The position numbers and the translations under genes are program-made. The notes below the pieces were generated by a model. It was not told the origin of the DNA. It ran no database searches and saw only the letters and a program-made list of their open reading frames with translations. A stretch of DNA of 64,000 bases from NCBI RefSeq assembly GCF_040500475.1, contig NZ_CP159358.1, positions 2,356,001-2,420,000 on the forward strand, read 5' to 3'. The DNA is from Bacillus sp. Bos-x628. GTDB lineage: Bacteria > Bacillota > Bacilli > Bacillales > Bacillaceae. Positions within the stretch are counted from its first letter, which is position 1; every line of letters starts with the position of its first letter. This document shows, piece by piece, positions 37,943 to 48,119 of this stretch.

Positions 37943-38560
37943 TTAACTCCAATAAGGCGAATAGTTGGGAGGGACCTGATAATAGGGTACATAGTGAGAA
38001 GGAGGGACGGGATGGTTTTGAGCCTCTTCTTCTCTATGACAAAACGGGCCAATAAATGCACTCGGTTTCACAGGTTGTATCGCCTGTTTCCACTTCGTCT
38101 CGTTCATGCAATAAGTATGTGCCATGATGTGAGCTGGTGTGAGAGTGAAAATGTCTGAACCAAGGATCACTTCTGGAGTGGAAGCGTTAAATATTGCCAG
38201 TAAATGCGTTCTGTCCTGTAATGCAACTTCATAGTGCCACCAGCCTTGAGGCACGTTTGCCACCTGTCCAGGGGTAATGGTGTAGGTCTGCAGTTTCTTT
38301 GTAAATGGATTCAGCATTGATACAGTAGCAGAACCAGTCATACAATAGACAAGCTCCGCAGTATTTTGATGATAATGAGGCTCTACAACTTTGCCTTTGC
38401 TCAAATAGATATCCAGCAGGGAAATTTGATCCAATGAATTTAATTGTTTTTTTCCTAAGACATTAATGAGGTTATGTTGATCATATTTTACAAGTGTACT
38501 CTTATTCAAATCAAATGAATATTTGATATTCGGCGAAGTATAATCCAGCTCAACAGTCAT
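37943..38560 (-). CDS. Cupin-domain protein, probable spore coat component
   Basis: A 205-residue single cupin. Motif 1 holds His62, His64 and Glu69 ('EPHYHQNTAELVYCMTGS') and motif 2 is 'PGQVANVPQGWWHYEV', so a metal site is likely. The tail is rich in Pro and Tyr ('HPVPPSHYVPYYQVPPNYSP'), like spore coat proteins. It sits just downstream of gerQ on the same strand. ATG 38560 has AGAGGTG 8 nt upstream. An enzyme activity cannot be assigned; B. subtilis, as I recall, has no gene at this spot. Confidence 0.8.
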   Translation of the reverse strand: MTVELDYTSPNIKYSFDLNKSTLVKYDQHNLINVLGKKQLNSLDQISLLDIYLSKGKVVEPHYHQNTAELVYCMTGSATVSMLNPFTKKLQTYTITPGQVANVPQGWWHYEVALQDRTHLLAIFNASTPEVILGSDIFTLTPAHIMAHTYCMNETKWKQAIQPVKPSAFIGPFCHREEEAQNHPVPPSHYVPYYQVPPNYSPYWS

Positions 38561-38597
38561 TGATTTCACCTCTAGGCTTTTGATATAAACTACTAGG

Positions 38598-38606
38598 CAT
38601 CTTATG
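38598..38606 (-). promoter_or_regulatory. Possible sigma-K -10 box for the cupin gene
   Basis: On the minus strand CATAAGATG matches the sigma-K -10 CATANNNTA except the last base, with an AC dinucleotide about 15-16 nt upstream. It lies about 40 nt before ATG 38560. Confidence 0.35.
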
Positions 38607-38658
38607 TACAGTTACCTAAAGGTGTGTCAGAAACCTAGAAACGGCTGTCATATCAACA

Positions 38659-38695
38659 AGACAAAAGCAAGGGCGTCTGCACCTTGCTTTTGTCT
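38659..38695 (-). terminator. gerQ terminator
   Basis: AGACAAAAGCAAGG (38659-38672) and CCTTGCTTTTGTCT (38682-38695) form a perfect 14-bp stem just after the gerQ stop. Confidence 0.88.
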
Positions 38696-38700
38696 TAGTC

Positions 38701-39228
38701 TTATCTCGGGGAATACGTAGACATTGAATATGGATAGTCGTATTGAATCTCTCCATCAAATGTAATGTAATCAAGGTAGATGGTTAAAAGTAAGTATCTT
38801 GTACCTGTCTTGTTATCACTAATGATAATGTGATCACGCCCTGCAGCTTCAATGACCCCTCTAAAAATCTTTGAATTCCATTCTTTACTAGCCTCAAACG
38901 TCATATAAATAGTGGCAACCTTGCCACGATTCAAACGCAAAATATTTTCAATATAGGACTGCTCAATTGGTAGCTGACCGGTGAGATTTTGCTGATAAAT
39001 TGGTCCAGCAGGAATTTGATACGGCTGTCCACCGCTCTGCGTGCCTTGACCTTGTGATGTACCAGTTGACGGCATTGGCGTATACCCCTGCTGCATTTGA
39101 CCCTGCGCTTGTGGGGGGACTGAATAACCCATCTGCTGAGCAGGATACGGATTCGCTCCATATTGCTGTCTGTAATCTTGCCCATCGAAACCCGAACCTT
39201 GCCCAAATTGATTATTTTTCAATTTCAT
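38701..39228 (-). CDS. gerQ: Spore coat protein GerQ
   Basis: A 175-residue protein. The first half is a low-complexity Gln/Gly/Tyr/Pro region; the second half is the conserved GerQ domain ('QSYIENILRLNRGKVATIYM', 'GVIEAAGRDHIIISDNKTGT'). In B. subtilis GerQ (YwdL) is cross-linked by transglutaminase and places the cortex hydrolase CwlJ in the coat. GAGGAGGAACGTT precedes ATG 39228. A sigma-E-like promoter lies upstream. Confidence 0.94.
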   Translation of the reverse strand: MKLKNNQFGQGSGFDGQDYRQQYGANPYPAQQMGYSVPPQAQGQMQQGYTPMPSTGTSQGQGTQSGGQPYQIPAGPIYQQNLTGQLPIEQSYIENILRLNRGKVATIYMTFEASKEWNSKIFRGVIEAAGRDHIIISDNKTGTRYLLLTIYLDYITFDGEIQYDYPYSMSTYSPR

Positions 39229-39311
39229 AACGTTCCTCCTCTTTTCTCTTGATGTTCTAAACAGAAGGCGGATAGATGCCTGTTGTTTCCATAGCGTTCT
39301 TTCTCTCTTTC

Positions 39312-39340
39312 ACACTATGAGACAGGAGTACAGAATATGT
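39312..39340 (-). promoter_or_regulatory. Sigma-E-like promoter of gerQ
   Basis: On the minus strand CATATT, a 14-nt spacer and CATAGTGT resemble the sigma-E consensus KMATATT-N14-CATACANT. GerQ is a mother-cell protein, so the match makes sense. Confidence 0.55.
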
Positions 39341-39353
39341 ACATTGAACGAAA

Positions 39354-39382
39354 AAAAGGGGACTGCTTGGAGCAGTTCCCTT
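39354..39382 (-). terminator. Minus-strand terminator
   Basis: GGGGACTGCT and AGCAGTTCCCTTT form a stem with a 4-nt loop, followed on the minus strand by a run of seven T. It ends the YIP1-like gene. Confidence 0.85.
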
Positions 39383-40056
39383 TACATCATCCAGTTCACA
39401 GCACGCTGAATATCAAATAGGAGTGTCATGATGCAGAAAAAGATCGCCAGCGGCGTGATCACGACAATGAAGGCTTGCCAGATTTTTAGCTGAAGAACAG
39501 CGACAATGCCTAAAACAGCCATTCCGAATATCCACATCTTTGCATATGCCTCAGTAAGTGTCAAAAGTTCGAGATAATACCACACTCCATAATGCTGATC
39601 TAAATAGGGTGAGATTTTGGCAAATGTATAATGACCGAGCATGCTCACAGTGAAAATCCATGTAAGAGCAAACAGTGTGGAGGGGAAGAAGACAGTCAGC
39701 GTAAAAGCTTTCAGAACGTCTTTGTAGGCGGCTTTGCTGCCAAAAAAAATTCGTCCTAACCACTGCAAAATGAACGTTCCAAAAAATAGAATGATATTCC
39801 CTGCTAAAATACCAAAGCCTGCCCCATGTAACAGAATGAAAGGGAATGGAATATGATTGCCCGTAACCTCACTGAAATACCCTTCATATACCCAACTTGT
39901 GCCGGAGATGCTTGCTAGGAGCACCATCAGCCAAATGGGAATAGAGGAATGTTGATAAGAGCGAACAATCGTTTTTGTCGCCACAAAGATCTTGAAAAAT
40001 CGAAAAAACCCTTTTGTTTCCTCTTCTTGGGAGAGATGATTCTTCATAGCTACCAA
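39382..40056 (-). CDS. YIP1-domain membrane protein
   Basis: A 224-residue protein with about five membrane helices in a YIP1-like arrangement ('SIPIWLMVLLASISGTSWVY', 'GFGILAGNIILFFGTFILQW', 'KAFTLTVFFPSTLFALTWIF', 'MWIFGMAVLGIVAVLQL', 'AFIVVITPLAIFFCIMTLLF'). Function unknown in bacteria. TTG 40056 has AAAGGAG 9 nt upstream; ATG 40047 is 18 nt from that site. It is divergent from the sps operon. Confidence 0.8.
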   Translation of the reverse strand: MVAMKNHLSQEEETKGFFRFFKIFVATKTIVRSYQHSSIPIWLMVLLASISGTSWVYEGYFSEVTGNHIPFPFILLHGAGFGILAGNIILFFGTFILQWLGRIFFGSKAAYKDVLKAFTLTVFFPSTLFALTWIFTVSMLGHYTFAKISPYLDQHYGVWYYLELLTLTEAYAKMWIFGMAVLGIVAVLQLKIWQAFIVVITPLAIFFCIMTLLFDIQRAVNWMM

Positions 40057-40153
40057 TGTTCTTTACTCCTTTAACACAAACAAATGATTACTTATATTAC
40101 CAAAAAGTTTGTATTTTTCAAAGGTTGATCAATAAAAAAATACAATTTTATGA

Positions 40154-41002
<849 letters not shown>

Positions 41003-41008
41003 CCCTAA

Positions 41009-42421
41009 GTGTCGCACTATATTCACCATTATTGGCAAGTCTATTTTGAGTACGTGAACCTGTTGAAGGACTTGTCCTACCATCAGATTCCCCTTGGTTT
41101 CATTAGCAATTTTTATCAATACATCAGCCCTGAGGTAAGAGAACGCATGGAGGATGAATCGTTTGGTCATGAACTGACAACCTCTTGTCCTTTGCCGCAA
41201 GACATTCAGCCGTTTTTTGATCAGCATAAACAAATGATCAAACGTACCGCATATCGCCCGGAAAACGGAAAGGTGTTGCTACACTTTGAACATCTTCGCT
41301 TTACTGAAAGCAATTATACACGATTCCACCCGAATAAAACGGTGGTGTTAGCCCGCTGGAAAAAGGCTGATTATTTCGGAATACCTGTAATCAGTAAGTC
41401 TGAATTAGCCGGAGAGGTTAATAAAGAAGCCCATGCTGAATATATTGAAAAAGCAACTGCTCTACTGAAACCTTACGCGCATCACCCTGTTTTTGGAAAT
41501 GATTTTTTTAAAGAAAAACTTCGTAAGGATATTGTGCAATTTATTGATGTGATTGACCAGACAGAGACGTTATTTCACATGCAACCAATAACAGCGATCA
41601 TTGTCGGTACCACGGAGGATGTATACAGCCGAGTGCTCGCTCTGCAAACAGTGAAACGGAATGTGACAAGTATTTGTCTACAACATGGTGCACTCATGGG
41701 GGATGAAGCTTTTTTGCCGATTTTCACAACATTCCATGGGGTGTTTGGGAAGTATGAAAAAGATTGGTATGAAGACAAAGGCTGTCAGCCTGAACAGGTA
41801 GAGATCACAGGTCATCCAAGATTTGATTTGGTGCAGGATCGAATGCCGCTTCAGCAAGATTTACTGTTTCGTAAATTGAATTTCAACCCAGCCAAAAAGA
41901 CGGTGCTTGTGGCGACGCAGCCATTTTCCGAAGCTTTTTATGGAGATGTTCTTAAAACCCTTGCGAAACAGAAAGATATCCAGTTGATTATCAAGCCGCA
42001 TCCATGGGAAATTGCCAAGAATCGCTTAAATGATTATGTGGCAATTGAGAAGGCAGCAAACCAAGTGAGATTGATCAAAAAAGAAATCGAATTATATGAT
42101 CTGCTGCCTTATATGGATATGGTCATCACACTCACATCGACTGTAGGGCTTGAGGCCATGCTTTTTAAAAAAAGTGTGCTGATTGGGAAGATGACAGAAG
42201 GTAGGAGATACCCTTATTACGAATCGCTTGGCAGCTATCATATAGAAGACCCAGTTCAGCTTGTTGAGAAGGCGATCCGTATTTTGTCAGATGAACAAGA
42301 GATGAAGCTGGCAACACAGCAAGGAGCTCTTTTCATCAAAGAACATTACCCGCATGCGCGATCTACAGATGTTCTGCTTTCTCTATTGAAAACAAAAACA
42401 GGTGTAGATTTTCAGAGATAA
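41009..42421 (+). CDS. spsB: SpsB, CDP-glycerol glycerophosphotransferase-like
   Basis: A 470-residue protein whose C-terminal half matches the CDP-glycerol:poly(glycerophosphate) glycerophosphotransferase fold ('VEITGHPRFDL', 'LIIKPHPWEIAKNRL', 'MVITLTSTVGLEAMLFKKSV'). It probably adds a glycerol-phosphate-like or sugar unit to the spore polysaccharide. GTG 41009 has AGGAGGTGACCC upstream, overlapping the end of spsA. Confidence 0.9.
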   Translation: MSHYIHHYWQVYFEYVNLLKDLSYHQIPLGFISNFYQYISPEVRERMEDESFGHELTTSCPLPQDIQPFFDQHKQMIKRTAYRPENGKVLLHFEHLRFTESNYTRFHPNKTVVLARWKKADYFGIPVISKSELAGEVNKEAHAEYIEKATALLKPYAHHPVFGNDFFKEKLRKDIVQFIDVIDQTETLFHMQPITAIIVGTTEDVYSRVLALQTVKRNVTSICLQHGALMGDEAFLPIFTTFHGVFGKYEKDWYEDKGCQPEQVEITGHPRFDLVQDRMPLQQDLLFRKLNFNPAKKTVLVATQPFSEAFYGDVLKTLAKQKDIQLIIKPHPWEIAKNRLNDYVAIEKAANQVRLIKKEIELYDLLPYMDMVITLTSTVGLEAMLFKKSVLIGKMTEGRRYPYYESLGSYHIEDPVQLVEKAIRILSDEQEMKLATQQGALFIKEHYPHARSTDVLLSLLKTKTGVDFQR

Positions 42422-42442
42422 AGATAGGGGTGTGCAAGCGAT

Positions 42443-43621
42443 ATGGAACAAAAGAGAGCGAAATTTCTTCCTTATGCACTGCCTTTCATTAAGCAGGAAG
42501 AAATGGATGAAGTCATTGATACATTAAAGTCTGGCTGGCTGTCAACCGGACCAAAAGTGAGGCAGTTTGAAGAAGAGTTTAAACAATTGACAGGTGCGGA
42601 ACATGCCATTGCTGTGAATTCATGTACAGCTGCACTGTTTTTAGCGTTAAAAGCGAGAGGGATCGGTGCAGGCGATGAGGTCATCACAACGCCTTTGACG
42701 TTCTGTGCAACGGCTAATACCATCATCCATACAGGGGCGAAGCCCATTTTTGTTGATATTGATCCAGCTACCCTTAATATGAATGCGGAGAAGATTGAGG
42801 CTGCCGTCACACCAAACACAAAGGCGATTGTACCTGTTCATTTTGCTGGTCAATCATGCGATATGGACCGGATTTTAGCCATTGCCAAAAAGTATGATTT
42901 GTTTGTGCTGGAGGATGCAGCACATGCTCTCTACACAACGTACCACGATCAGCCAATCGGATCTATTGGTGATGCGACCGCCTTTAGTTTTTATGCGACG
43001 AAGAACATAGCGACAGGAGAAGGAGGCATGCTGACAACGAATGATGATGCACTTGCAGCACGAATGAGAAGACTATCGCTTCATGGCATGAGTAAGGGAG
43101 CGTGGAATCGTTACGGGGAAAAGGGAACATGGTATTACGAGGTAGAAGAACCTGGCTATAAAATGAACATGTTTGATGTGCAGGCATCTTTAGGGCTCGT
43201 ACAGCTAAGCAGGTTGGATGACATGCAGGCGCGAAGAGAACAGATTGCAACGGCATATAATCAGGCTTTTCAAGGTGAGACCGGACTGATCTTGCCCCCT
43301 GTCCACCAAGACGGAAGGCATGCTTGGCATTTGTATGTACTCCAAGTTGACCCAAAACTAGCTTTCATCACACGTGATGAGATGATTGATCAGTTGCAAA
43401 AGGAATATAAAATTGGCACGAGTGTTCACTTTATTCCAGTTCATCTACATCCTTACTATAAAAAAACGTTCAATTATGCGCCGGCTGATTTTCCTGAAAC
43501 ACTCAACTATTATGAGCGTACTCTCTCTCTTCCACTTTATCCAAGCATGTCAGATGAGGATGTTCAGGATGTCATCACAGCAGTGTTGTCCATTCTAAAA
43601 AAGAAGAAGGCGACTTTATGA
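42443..43621 (+). CDS. spsC: SpsC, DegT/DnrJ-family sugar aminotransferase
   Basis: A 392-residue PLP enzyme. The catalytic Lys187 lies in 'FSFYATKNIATGEGGML', with 'SGWLSTGPKVRQFEEEF' and 'VLEDAAHALYTTY' (PLP-binding Asp). Such enzymes aminate 4-keto sugars; the closest comparison is PseC in pseudaminic acid synthesis. Its stop overlaps the spsD start by 4 bp. Confidence 0.94.
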   Translation: MEQKRAKFLPYALPFIKQEEMDEVIDTLKSGWLSTGPKVRQFEEEFKQLTGAEHAIAVNSCTAALFLALKARGIGAGDEVITTPLTFCATANTIIHTGAKPIFVDIDPATLNMNAEKIEAAVTPNTKAIVPVHFAGQSCDMDRILAIAKKYDLFVLEDAAHALYTTYHDQPIGSIGDATAFSFYATKNIATGEGGMLTTNDDALAARMRRLSLHGMSKGAWNRYGEKGTWYYEVEEPGYKMNMFDVQASLGLVQLSRLDDMQARREQIATAYNQAFQGETGLILPPVHQDGRHAWHLYVLQVDPKLAFITRDEMIDQLQKEYKIGTSVHFIPVHLHPYYKKTFNYAPADFPETLNYYERTLSLPLYPSMSDEDVQDVITAVLSILKKKKATL

Positions 43622-44490
43622 AGGTCGTTCACGCAATAGACGATCAGGTGTTGGCAGCTTGGCTGGAGGAATATGGTCATCAAGCTGAAAACATGACTGG
43701 TTTCAAACAGTTTGCCCTTGTCAGCAGAGCTCAGCTACAGGCTGTGCTCTTATACGAATGGTCAAAATGGGAGAGTGGCATTTTTGATTTGCACATCTTT
43801 CATGTGAAATTTGCGGAAGCAAAGTCACCGCTTGCATTTAAAGAGTTGATGGAACGCTTTATTAATTGGATGAGAACGGAAAAATGTGATTTCTTTTTTT
43901 TACGTCTTGAAGCCGCTGATCTTCAAAAAAATCGTATAGTACAAAAGTTGCCGCACGCGTACTATGTCGGCGGGCTCACACGGCTTGAGGCACCGCCTGC
44001 TCGAATCGAGGTGACATTAGATCATGATTTGGAATTCGGTGTACCTGATGAAAACGAGTATGATTCGGCAGCTTCACTAGGTCATCAAGCATTTATGAAA
44101 AGCAGGTATGCCTTAGACCCTTTTTTAGACCAAAGGGTTGTCCAGTATTTTTATCAGGAATGGATGAGAAATAATTTATATGGACGCGCAGATATCAATC
44201 TAGTGGCAAAGTTGAATGGTGAAGTAGTTGGTTTGATTCAAGGGATGACAAAGGGCGATGAGATGGCGCTTGAGCTTTTTGCCATTAGACCGGATGTTCG
44301 AGGGAGAGGAATTGGAAAAAGACTGTTTGTAGAGATAATGAAGTTATCTTATGACAGAGGGCATCATTTCATTTCTGCTGGAACACAGCTTCATAACATC
44401 TCAGCCATACAGCTATACGAGAAGATGGGATTTAAGACAATGAATGCTTTTCTGTATTATCATGTATGGCCAAAAAAAGGGGAGGGGTAA
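43618..44490 (+). CDS. spsD: SpsD, GNAT-family N-acetyltransferase
   Basis: A 290-residue protein with a C-terminal GNAT domain; the acetyl-CoA loop is 'IRPDVRGRGIGKRLFVEIMK' (about residues 222-241), followed by 'NISAIQLYEKMGFKTMNAFL'. The N-terminal half is a second, degenerate GNAT-like region. It likely acetylates the amino group installed by SpsC. It overlaps spsC by ATGA. Confidence 0.9.
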   Translation: MKVVHAIDDQVLAAWLEEYGHQAENMTGFKQFALVSRAQLQAVLLYEWSKWESGIFDLHIFHVKFAEAKSPLAFKELMERFINWMRTEKCDFFFLRLEAADLQKNRIVQKLPHAYYVGGLTRLEAPPARIEVTLDHDLEFGVPDENEYDSAASLGHQAFMKSRYALDPFLDQRVVQYFYQEWMRNNLYGRADINLVAKLNGEVVGLIQGMTKGDEMALELFAIRPDVRGRGIGKRLFVEIMKLSYDRGHHFISAGTQLHNISAIQLYEKMGFKTMNAFLYYHVWPKKGEG

Positions 44491-44491
44491 G

Positions 44492-45616
44492 ATGGCACAT
44501 TTTTACATTGGGGAGCGCAAAGTGGGTGATGATGCACCTGTCTTTATTATTGCAGAGGCAGGGATTAACCATGACGGAAAACTGGATCAGGCGCTTGCTT
44601 TGATAGATGTGGCGAAAGAGGCGGGTGCCGATGCTGTGAAATTTCAAATGTTTCAGGCAGATCGGATGTATCAAAGAGAACCTGGCTTATATAAAACAGC
44701 CAAAGGAGAAGAAGTCTCTATTTTTACTTTGGTGGAACAAATGGAGCTGCCGCCAGATTGGCTGCCAGTCTTATTAAAACACTGTCAAGAAAAGGGGCTT
44801 ATTTTTTTAAGTACAGTGTGTGACGAAGAATCTGCGGACGTTTTGAATCAAACAAATCCGTTCGCTTTTAAACTGGCATCCTATGAAATCAATCATGTAC
44901 CCCTTCTGCGTCACATAGCTGCATATCAAAAGCCCATTATTTTCTCTACAGCTGGGGCAACGATTGCAGATGTTCATGAAGCATATGAAACGATTACCAG
45001 CCAGCAAAATAAACAAGTAGCTATTATGCATTGTGTAGCGAAGTACCCAGCCCCAAAGGAATACACAAACCTTCGTGTACTTCAAACCTTAACTTTGGCT
45101 TTTCCTGAGGCAGTCATTGGCTTTTCCGATCATAGTGAGCATCCAACTGAAGCACCTGTTGCGGCAGTGCAGCTTGGGGCTGCGATTATCGAAAAACATT
45201 TTACGATTGATAAAACTTTACCTGGAGCAGATCATTCTTTTGCGCTGAGCCCTGAAGAATTAAAAGAAATGGTTCAGCACATTCGAGTAGCGGAGAAACA
45301 GCGCAGTCAAACAACGACAAGCACTTGTTCTGTGTCAGAGGAGCTACTTGGTAGCTCTTTTAAAAGGACAACAGCTATTGAAGGTCAAATTCGCAATTTT
45401 GCGTATCGAGGGATTTTTACAACAAAGGACATCACAAAGGGAGAGACACTTACACTAGAAAATCTAGCGGTTTTGCGCCCAGGACAAAAAAGCCAAGGAC
45501 TGCACCCGCGATACATGACAGTATTACTTGGAGCAAAAGCGACGAGAGATATTCCAGCTCATTCAGGGGTTTCGTGGAAAGACGTGCTTACGCAGGAGTC
45601 CCAAGATGATGACTGA
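44492..45616 (+). CDS. spsE: SpsE, NeuB/PseI-family nonulosonate synthase
   Basis: A 374-residue protein: a TIM-barrel NeuB domain ('FIIAEAGINHDGKLDQALAL', 'GADAVKFQMFQADRM', 'IGFSDHS', 'AAIIEKHFTIDKTLPGADHS') and a C-terminal SAF domain ('NFAYRGIFTTKDITKGETLT'). The family condenses phosphoenolpyruvate with an N-acetyl sugar to make sialic, legionaminic or pseudaminic acids. ATG 44492 has AAGGGGAGGGG upstream; the longer frame begins inside spsD. Confidence 0.93.
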   Translation: MAHFYIGERKVGDDAPVFIIAEAGINHDGKLDQALALIDVAKEAGADAVKFQMFQADRMYQREPGLYKTAKGEEVSIFTLVEQMELPPDWLPVLLKHCQEKGLIFLSTVCDEESADVLNQTNPFAFKLASYEINHVPLLRHIAAYQKPIIFSTAGATIADVHEAYETITSQQNKQVAIMHCVAKYPAPKEYTNLRVLQTLTLAFPEAVIGFSDHSEHPTEAPVAAVQLGAAIIEKHFTIDKTLPGADHSFALSPEELKEMVQHIRVAEKQRSQTTTSTCSVSEELLGSSFKRTTAIEGQIRNFAYRGIFTTKDITKGETLTLENLAVLRPGQKSQGLHPRYMTVLLGAKATRDIPAHSGVSWKDVLTQESQDDD

Positions 45617-46346
45617 TGTGCTGTTTGTGATACAAGCTAGGATGGGGTCTACGAGACTGCCAAAAAAGGTGATGAAATCTATAGGCGGCATGGCACTTAT
45701 TGATTTGATTGTTGAGCGGGTAAAGCAATCAGGTCATTACAATAAAAAAACGCAAAACCTTATCATTGCAACAACGGTAGAGGCAGAAGATGACCGGCTA
45801 GCCCATTATTGTATGTCAAAAGGCTACAAAGTTTTTCGAGGCAGTGAGACAGACGTATTACACCGATTTTCGCACATTGTACGTCAGTTTGAACCGCATA
45901 CGGTTGTACGTTTGACAGGGGATAACCCATTCATAGATCCGACACTTTTGTCGAAAATGATTGAAAAACATATGCAGGAGCATGCTGATTACACATACAC
46001 GAGCGGTACACCACTCGGTATTTCCGGGGAAATGATTTATGCCCCTATTTTAAATGAAATCGACAAATTTCCACTCACTCAGGCGGAGCGTGAACATGTC
46101 ACGCTGTATATTAGGAAGCATCCGGAGCAATTTCACCACCAATTATTCACACCGCCCAAAGAACTTGCATATCCTACTTATCGATTCACAATTGACACTG
46201 AAGAAGACTATGTATTTGCGACCCGTTTGTTTGAGAAAGCAGGTGGTTCAGTTTCTGTGTCGTGCGCTGAGCTAATATTAATCTGTGAACAGGACCCAGA
46301 GATTGTTCGTTTAAACCAGTTTGTCAGACAGAAGGATGCTGAATGA
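45606..46346 (+). CDS. spsF: SpsF, nonulosonate cytidylyltransferase-like
   Basis: A 246-residue nucleotidyltransferase with 'VLFVIQARMGSTRLPKKVMK' (nucleotide-binding loop) and 'VVRLTGDNPFIDPTLLSKMI'. It resembles PseF/NeuA-type CMP-sugar transferases. It probably activates the SpsE product. ATG 45606 has AGGAG 7 nt upstream and overlaps the spsE stop; ATG 45609 is an alternative. It overlaps spsG by 4 bp. Confidence 0.92.
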   Translation: MMTDVLFVIQARMGSTRLPKKVMKSIGGMALIDLIVERVKQSGHYNKKTQNLIIATTVEAEDDRLAHYCMSKGYKVFRGSETDVLHRFSHIVRQFEPHTVVRLTGDNPFIDPTLLSKMIEKHMQEHADYTYTSGTPLGISGEMIYAPILNEIDKFPLTQAEREHVTLYIRKHPEQFHHQLFTPPKELAYPTYRFTIDTEEDYVFATRLFEKAGGSVSVSCAELILICEQDPEIVRLNQFVRQKDAE

Positions 46347-47371
46347 ACAAAAAAATCATGATTGTTGTATATGGTGGATTTTTACGAGGTATGGGGCATG
46401 TCGTCAGAATGAAACGTTTAGCAAAGGAACTACTGCAAGAAGGGAACCAACTCTTTTTCTATACAAACGAGCAAGTATGTGTGGAAATGCTTTCGCATCC
46501 AGAGTGGCACGTTGTCAAGGTTCAGGAAGCAAATGCTCTTTTTGAGTTACAGCAAGCAATAGGAGTGATTGGACCAAATCTTTTGCTCATTGATGTACTT
46601 GAATACGACCTTAAGACCCTTCAAATGATCAAGGCTTCTTGTGGCTCTGTAAGGCTGGTCTTATTTGAGGAAAAGAGAGAAGAAGCCTGTCAACTTGCTG
46701 ATGTAGTGGTGAATGGCATTTATGGTGGTCTTGAGCAACAGCATATCCAAGTGAACGGCACAGAACATTTCAGTGGAACGTCTTATTTATTGTTAGATCA
46801 TGAGATATGTAAATTGAAAGACACGTATGAGGTTCGAAAAGAATGCAAAAAGGTTGTCATTAGCCTTGGGGGCAGTGATCCACGTGGTTTATTGTCAAAG
46901 GTTGTATCTGCACTCATATCCACAAATCATTTAAATATTCTAGCAGTTTCAGGAAGTGCTTCTCAAACAAATGAACAAGAAGAGACAGAACATATTCAGT
47001 TTATTCGCCATACAGATCAATTATCAACACGCCTTTGGGAAGCCGATTTGGCACTGGTTGCAGGTGGCATGACTTTATATGAGGCTGTTTGTATCGGGGT
47101 TCCTTGCATTGTGCTCTCGCAAGTAGACCATCAAGCGGTTACGGCTAGCCGTTTTGCGAAAAAGGGAGCGTGTTTTCATCTTGGATTAGGTGATCGTGTT
47201 GATGAGAAGGACATTTTACAAGCTGTTCAGAAACTGTCTAACAGCTACTTTCTTCGTAAAAGCATTCATCTCAATGGACGTACACTGATTGATGGAAAAG
47301 GAATTAAACGAGTCAAAAACATTCTTATAAACCTCATGAATCATCACCAAAAAGAACATAAGGATGTGTAG
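46343..47371 (+). CDS. spsG: SpsG, PseG-like nucleotide-sugar hydrolase/glycosyltransferase
   Basis: A 342-residue GT-B-fold protein with '[20 protein letters not shown]' (the RGxGH motif of PseG, which removes UDP from a sugar) and '[11 protein letters not shown]', '[20 protein letters not shown]'. PseG hydrolyses UDP-trideoxy-altrose in pseudaminic acid synthesis, so the substrate feeding SpsE could be its product. It overlaps spsF by ATGA. Confidence 0.9.
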   Translation: MNKKIMIVVYGGFLRGMGHVVRMKRLAKELLQEGNQLFFYTNEQVCVEMLSHPEWHVVKVQEANALFELQQAIGVIGPNLLLIDVLEYDLKTLQMIKASCGSVRLVLFEEKREEACQLADVVVNGIYGGLEQQHIQVNGTEHFSGTSYLLLDHEICKLKDTYEVRKECKKVVISLGGSDPRGLLSKVVSALISTNHLNILAVSGSASQTNEQEETEHIQFIRHTDQLSTRLWEADLALVAGGMTLYEAVCIGVPCIVLSQVDHQAVTASRFAKKGACFHLGLGDRVDEKDILQAVQKLSNSYFLRKSIHLNGRTLIDGKGIKRVKNILINLMNHHQKEHKDV

Positions 47372-47373
47372 TG

Positions 47374-48108
47374 ATGAAAGGAGTTATTTTAGCAGGCGGA
47401 AAGGGATCGCGCCTAGCGCCATTAACCAATATTATCAATAAACACTTGTTGCCGGTTGGCCCATATCCGATGATCTATTGGTCATTGTTCAAGCTGAAAG
47501 AGGCAGGTATATTAGACGTCATGCTCATTTCACAGGAAGAACAAATCCCGCAGTTTCAAAAGTTGCTTAAAGGTGATCAAGAACTCGGAATGAACATTGT
47601 CTATCAAGTACAGCCGGAAGCGTCGGGCATTTCTGACGGTTTATCCTATGCAAAGCCATTTGTGACAGGTGAAAAGTTTGTGCTTATGCTCGGTGATAAT
47701 GTATTTGAGGATTCGTTAATTCCTTTTGTTGAAGCTTTTAAAAAACAAGAGAGCGGGGCAAAGGTGCTCCTAAAAGAAGTGGAAGATCCGAAGCGATTTG
47801 GCATTGCAGAAATTGATGAAGTGCATCATCGTATTTTATCAATAGAGGAAAAGCCGGAGCATCCGCGTTCATCGTATTGTGTCACAGGCATTTATTTTTA
47901 TGACCAAGAAGTCTTTCAATATATTGAAAAAATTTCGCCGTCAGACCGAGGCGAATTAGAAATTACAGACGTGAATAATCTCTATATCTCAAATAGCCAA
48001 CTGACCTATGATATGTTAAATGGGTGGTGGATTGATGCGGGAACACATGAGTCCCTGCACCTGGCATCTATGAAAATGTTTAAAACCATTAAGAAAAAAG
48101 AAGAATAA
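47374..48108 (+). CDS. spsI: SpsI, glucose-1-phosphate thymidylyltransferase
   Basis: A 244-residue RmlA-type enzyme making dTDP-glucose: '[20 protein letters not shown]' signature, '[17 protein letters not shown]', '[13 protein letters not shown]' and '[11 protein letters not shown]'. First step of dTDP-rhamnose synthesis in this operon. ATG 47374 lies 9 nt after AAGGA; a GTG at 47371 is inside the spsG stop overlap. Confidence 0.94.
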   Translation: MKGVILAGGKGSRLAPLTNIINKHLLPVGPYPMIYWSLFKLKEAGILDVMLISQEEQIPQFQKLLKGDQELGMNIVYQVQPEASGISDGLSYAKPFVTGEKFVLMLGDNVFEDSLIPFVEAFKKQESGAKVLLKEVEDPKRFGIAEIDEVHHRILSIEEKPEHPRSSYCVTGIYFYDQEVFQYIEKISPSDRGELEITDVNNLYISNSQLTYDMLNGWWIDAGTHESLHLASMKMFKTIKKKEE

Positions 48109-48119
48109 GAGGGATACGT

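Noticed and set aside
42984..43355. A 123-codon frame antisense to spsC
   Set aside because: Shadow of a well-supported aminotransferase gene.
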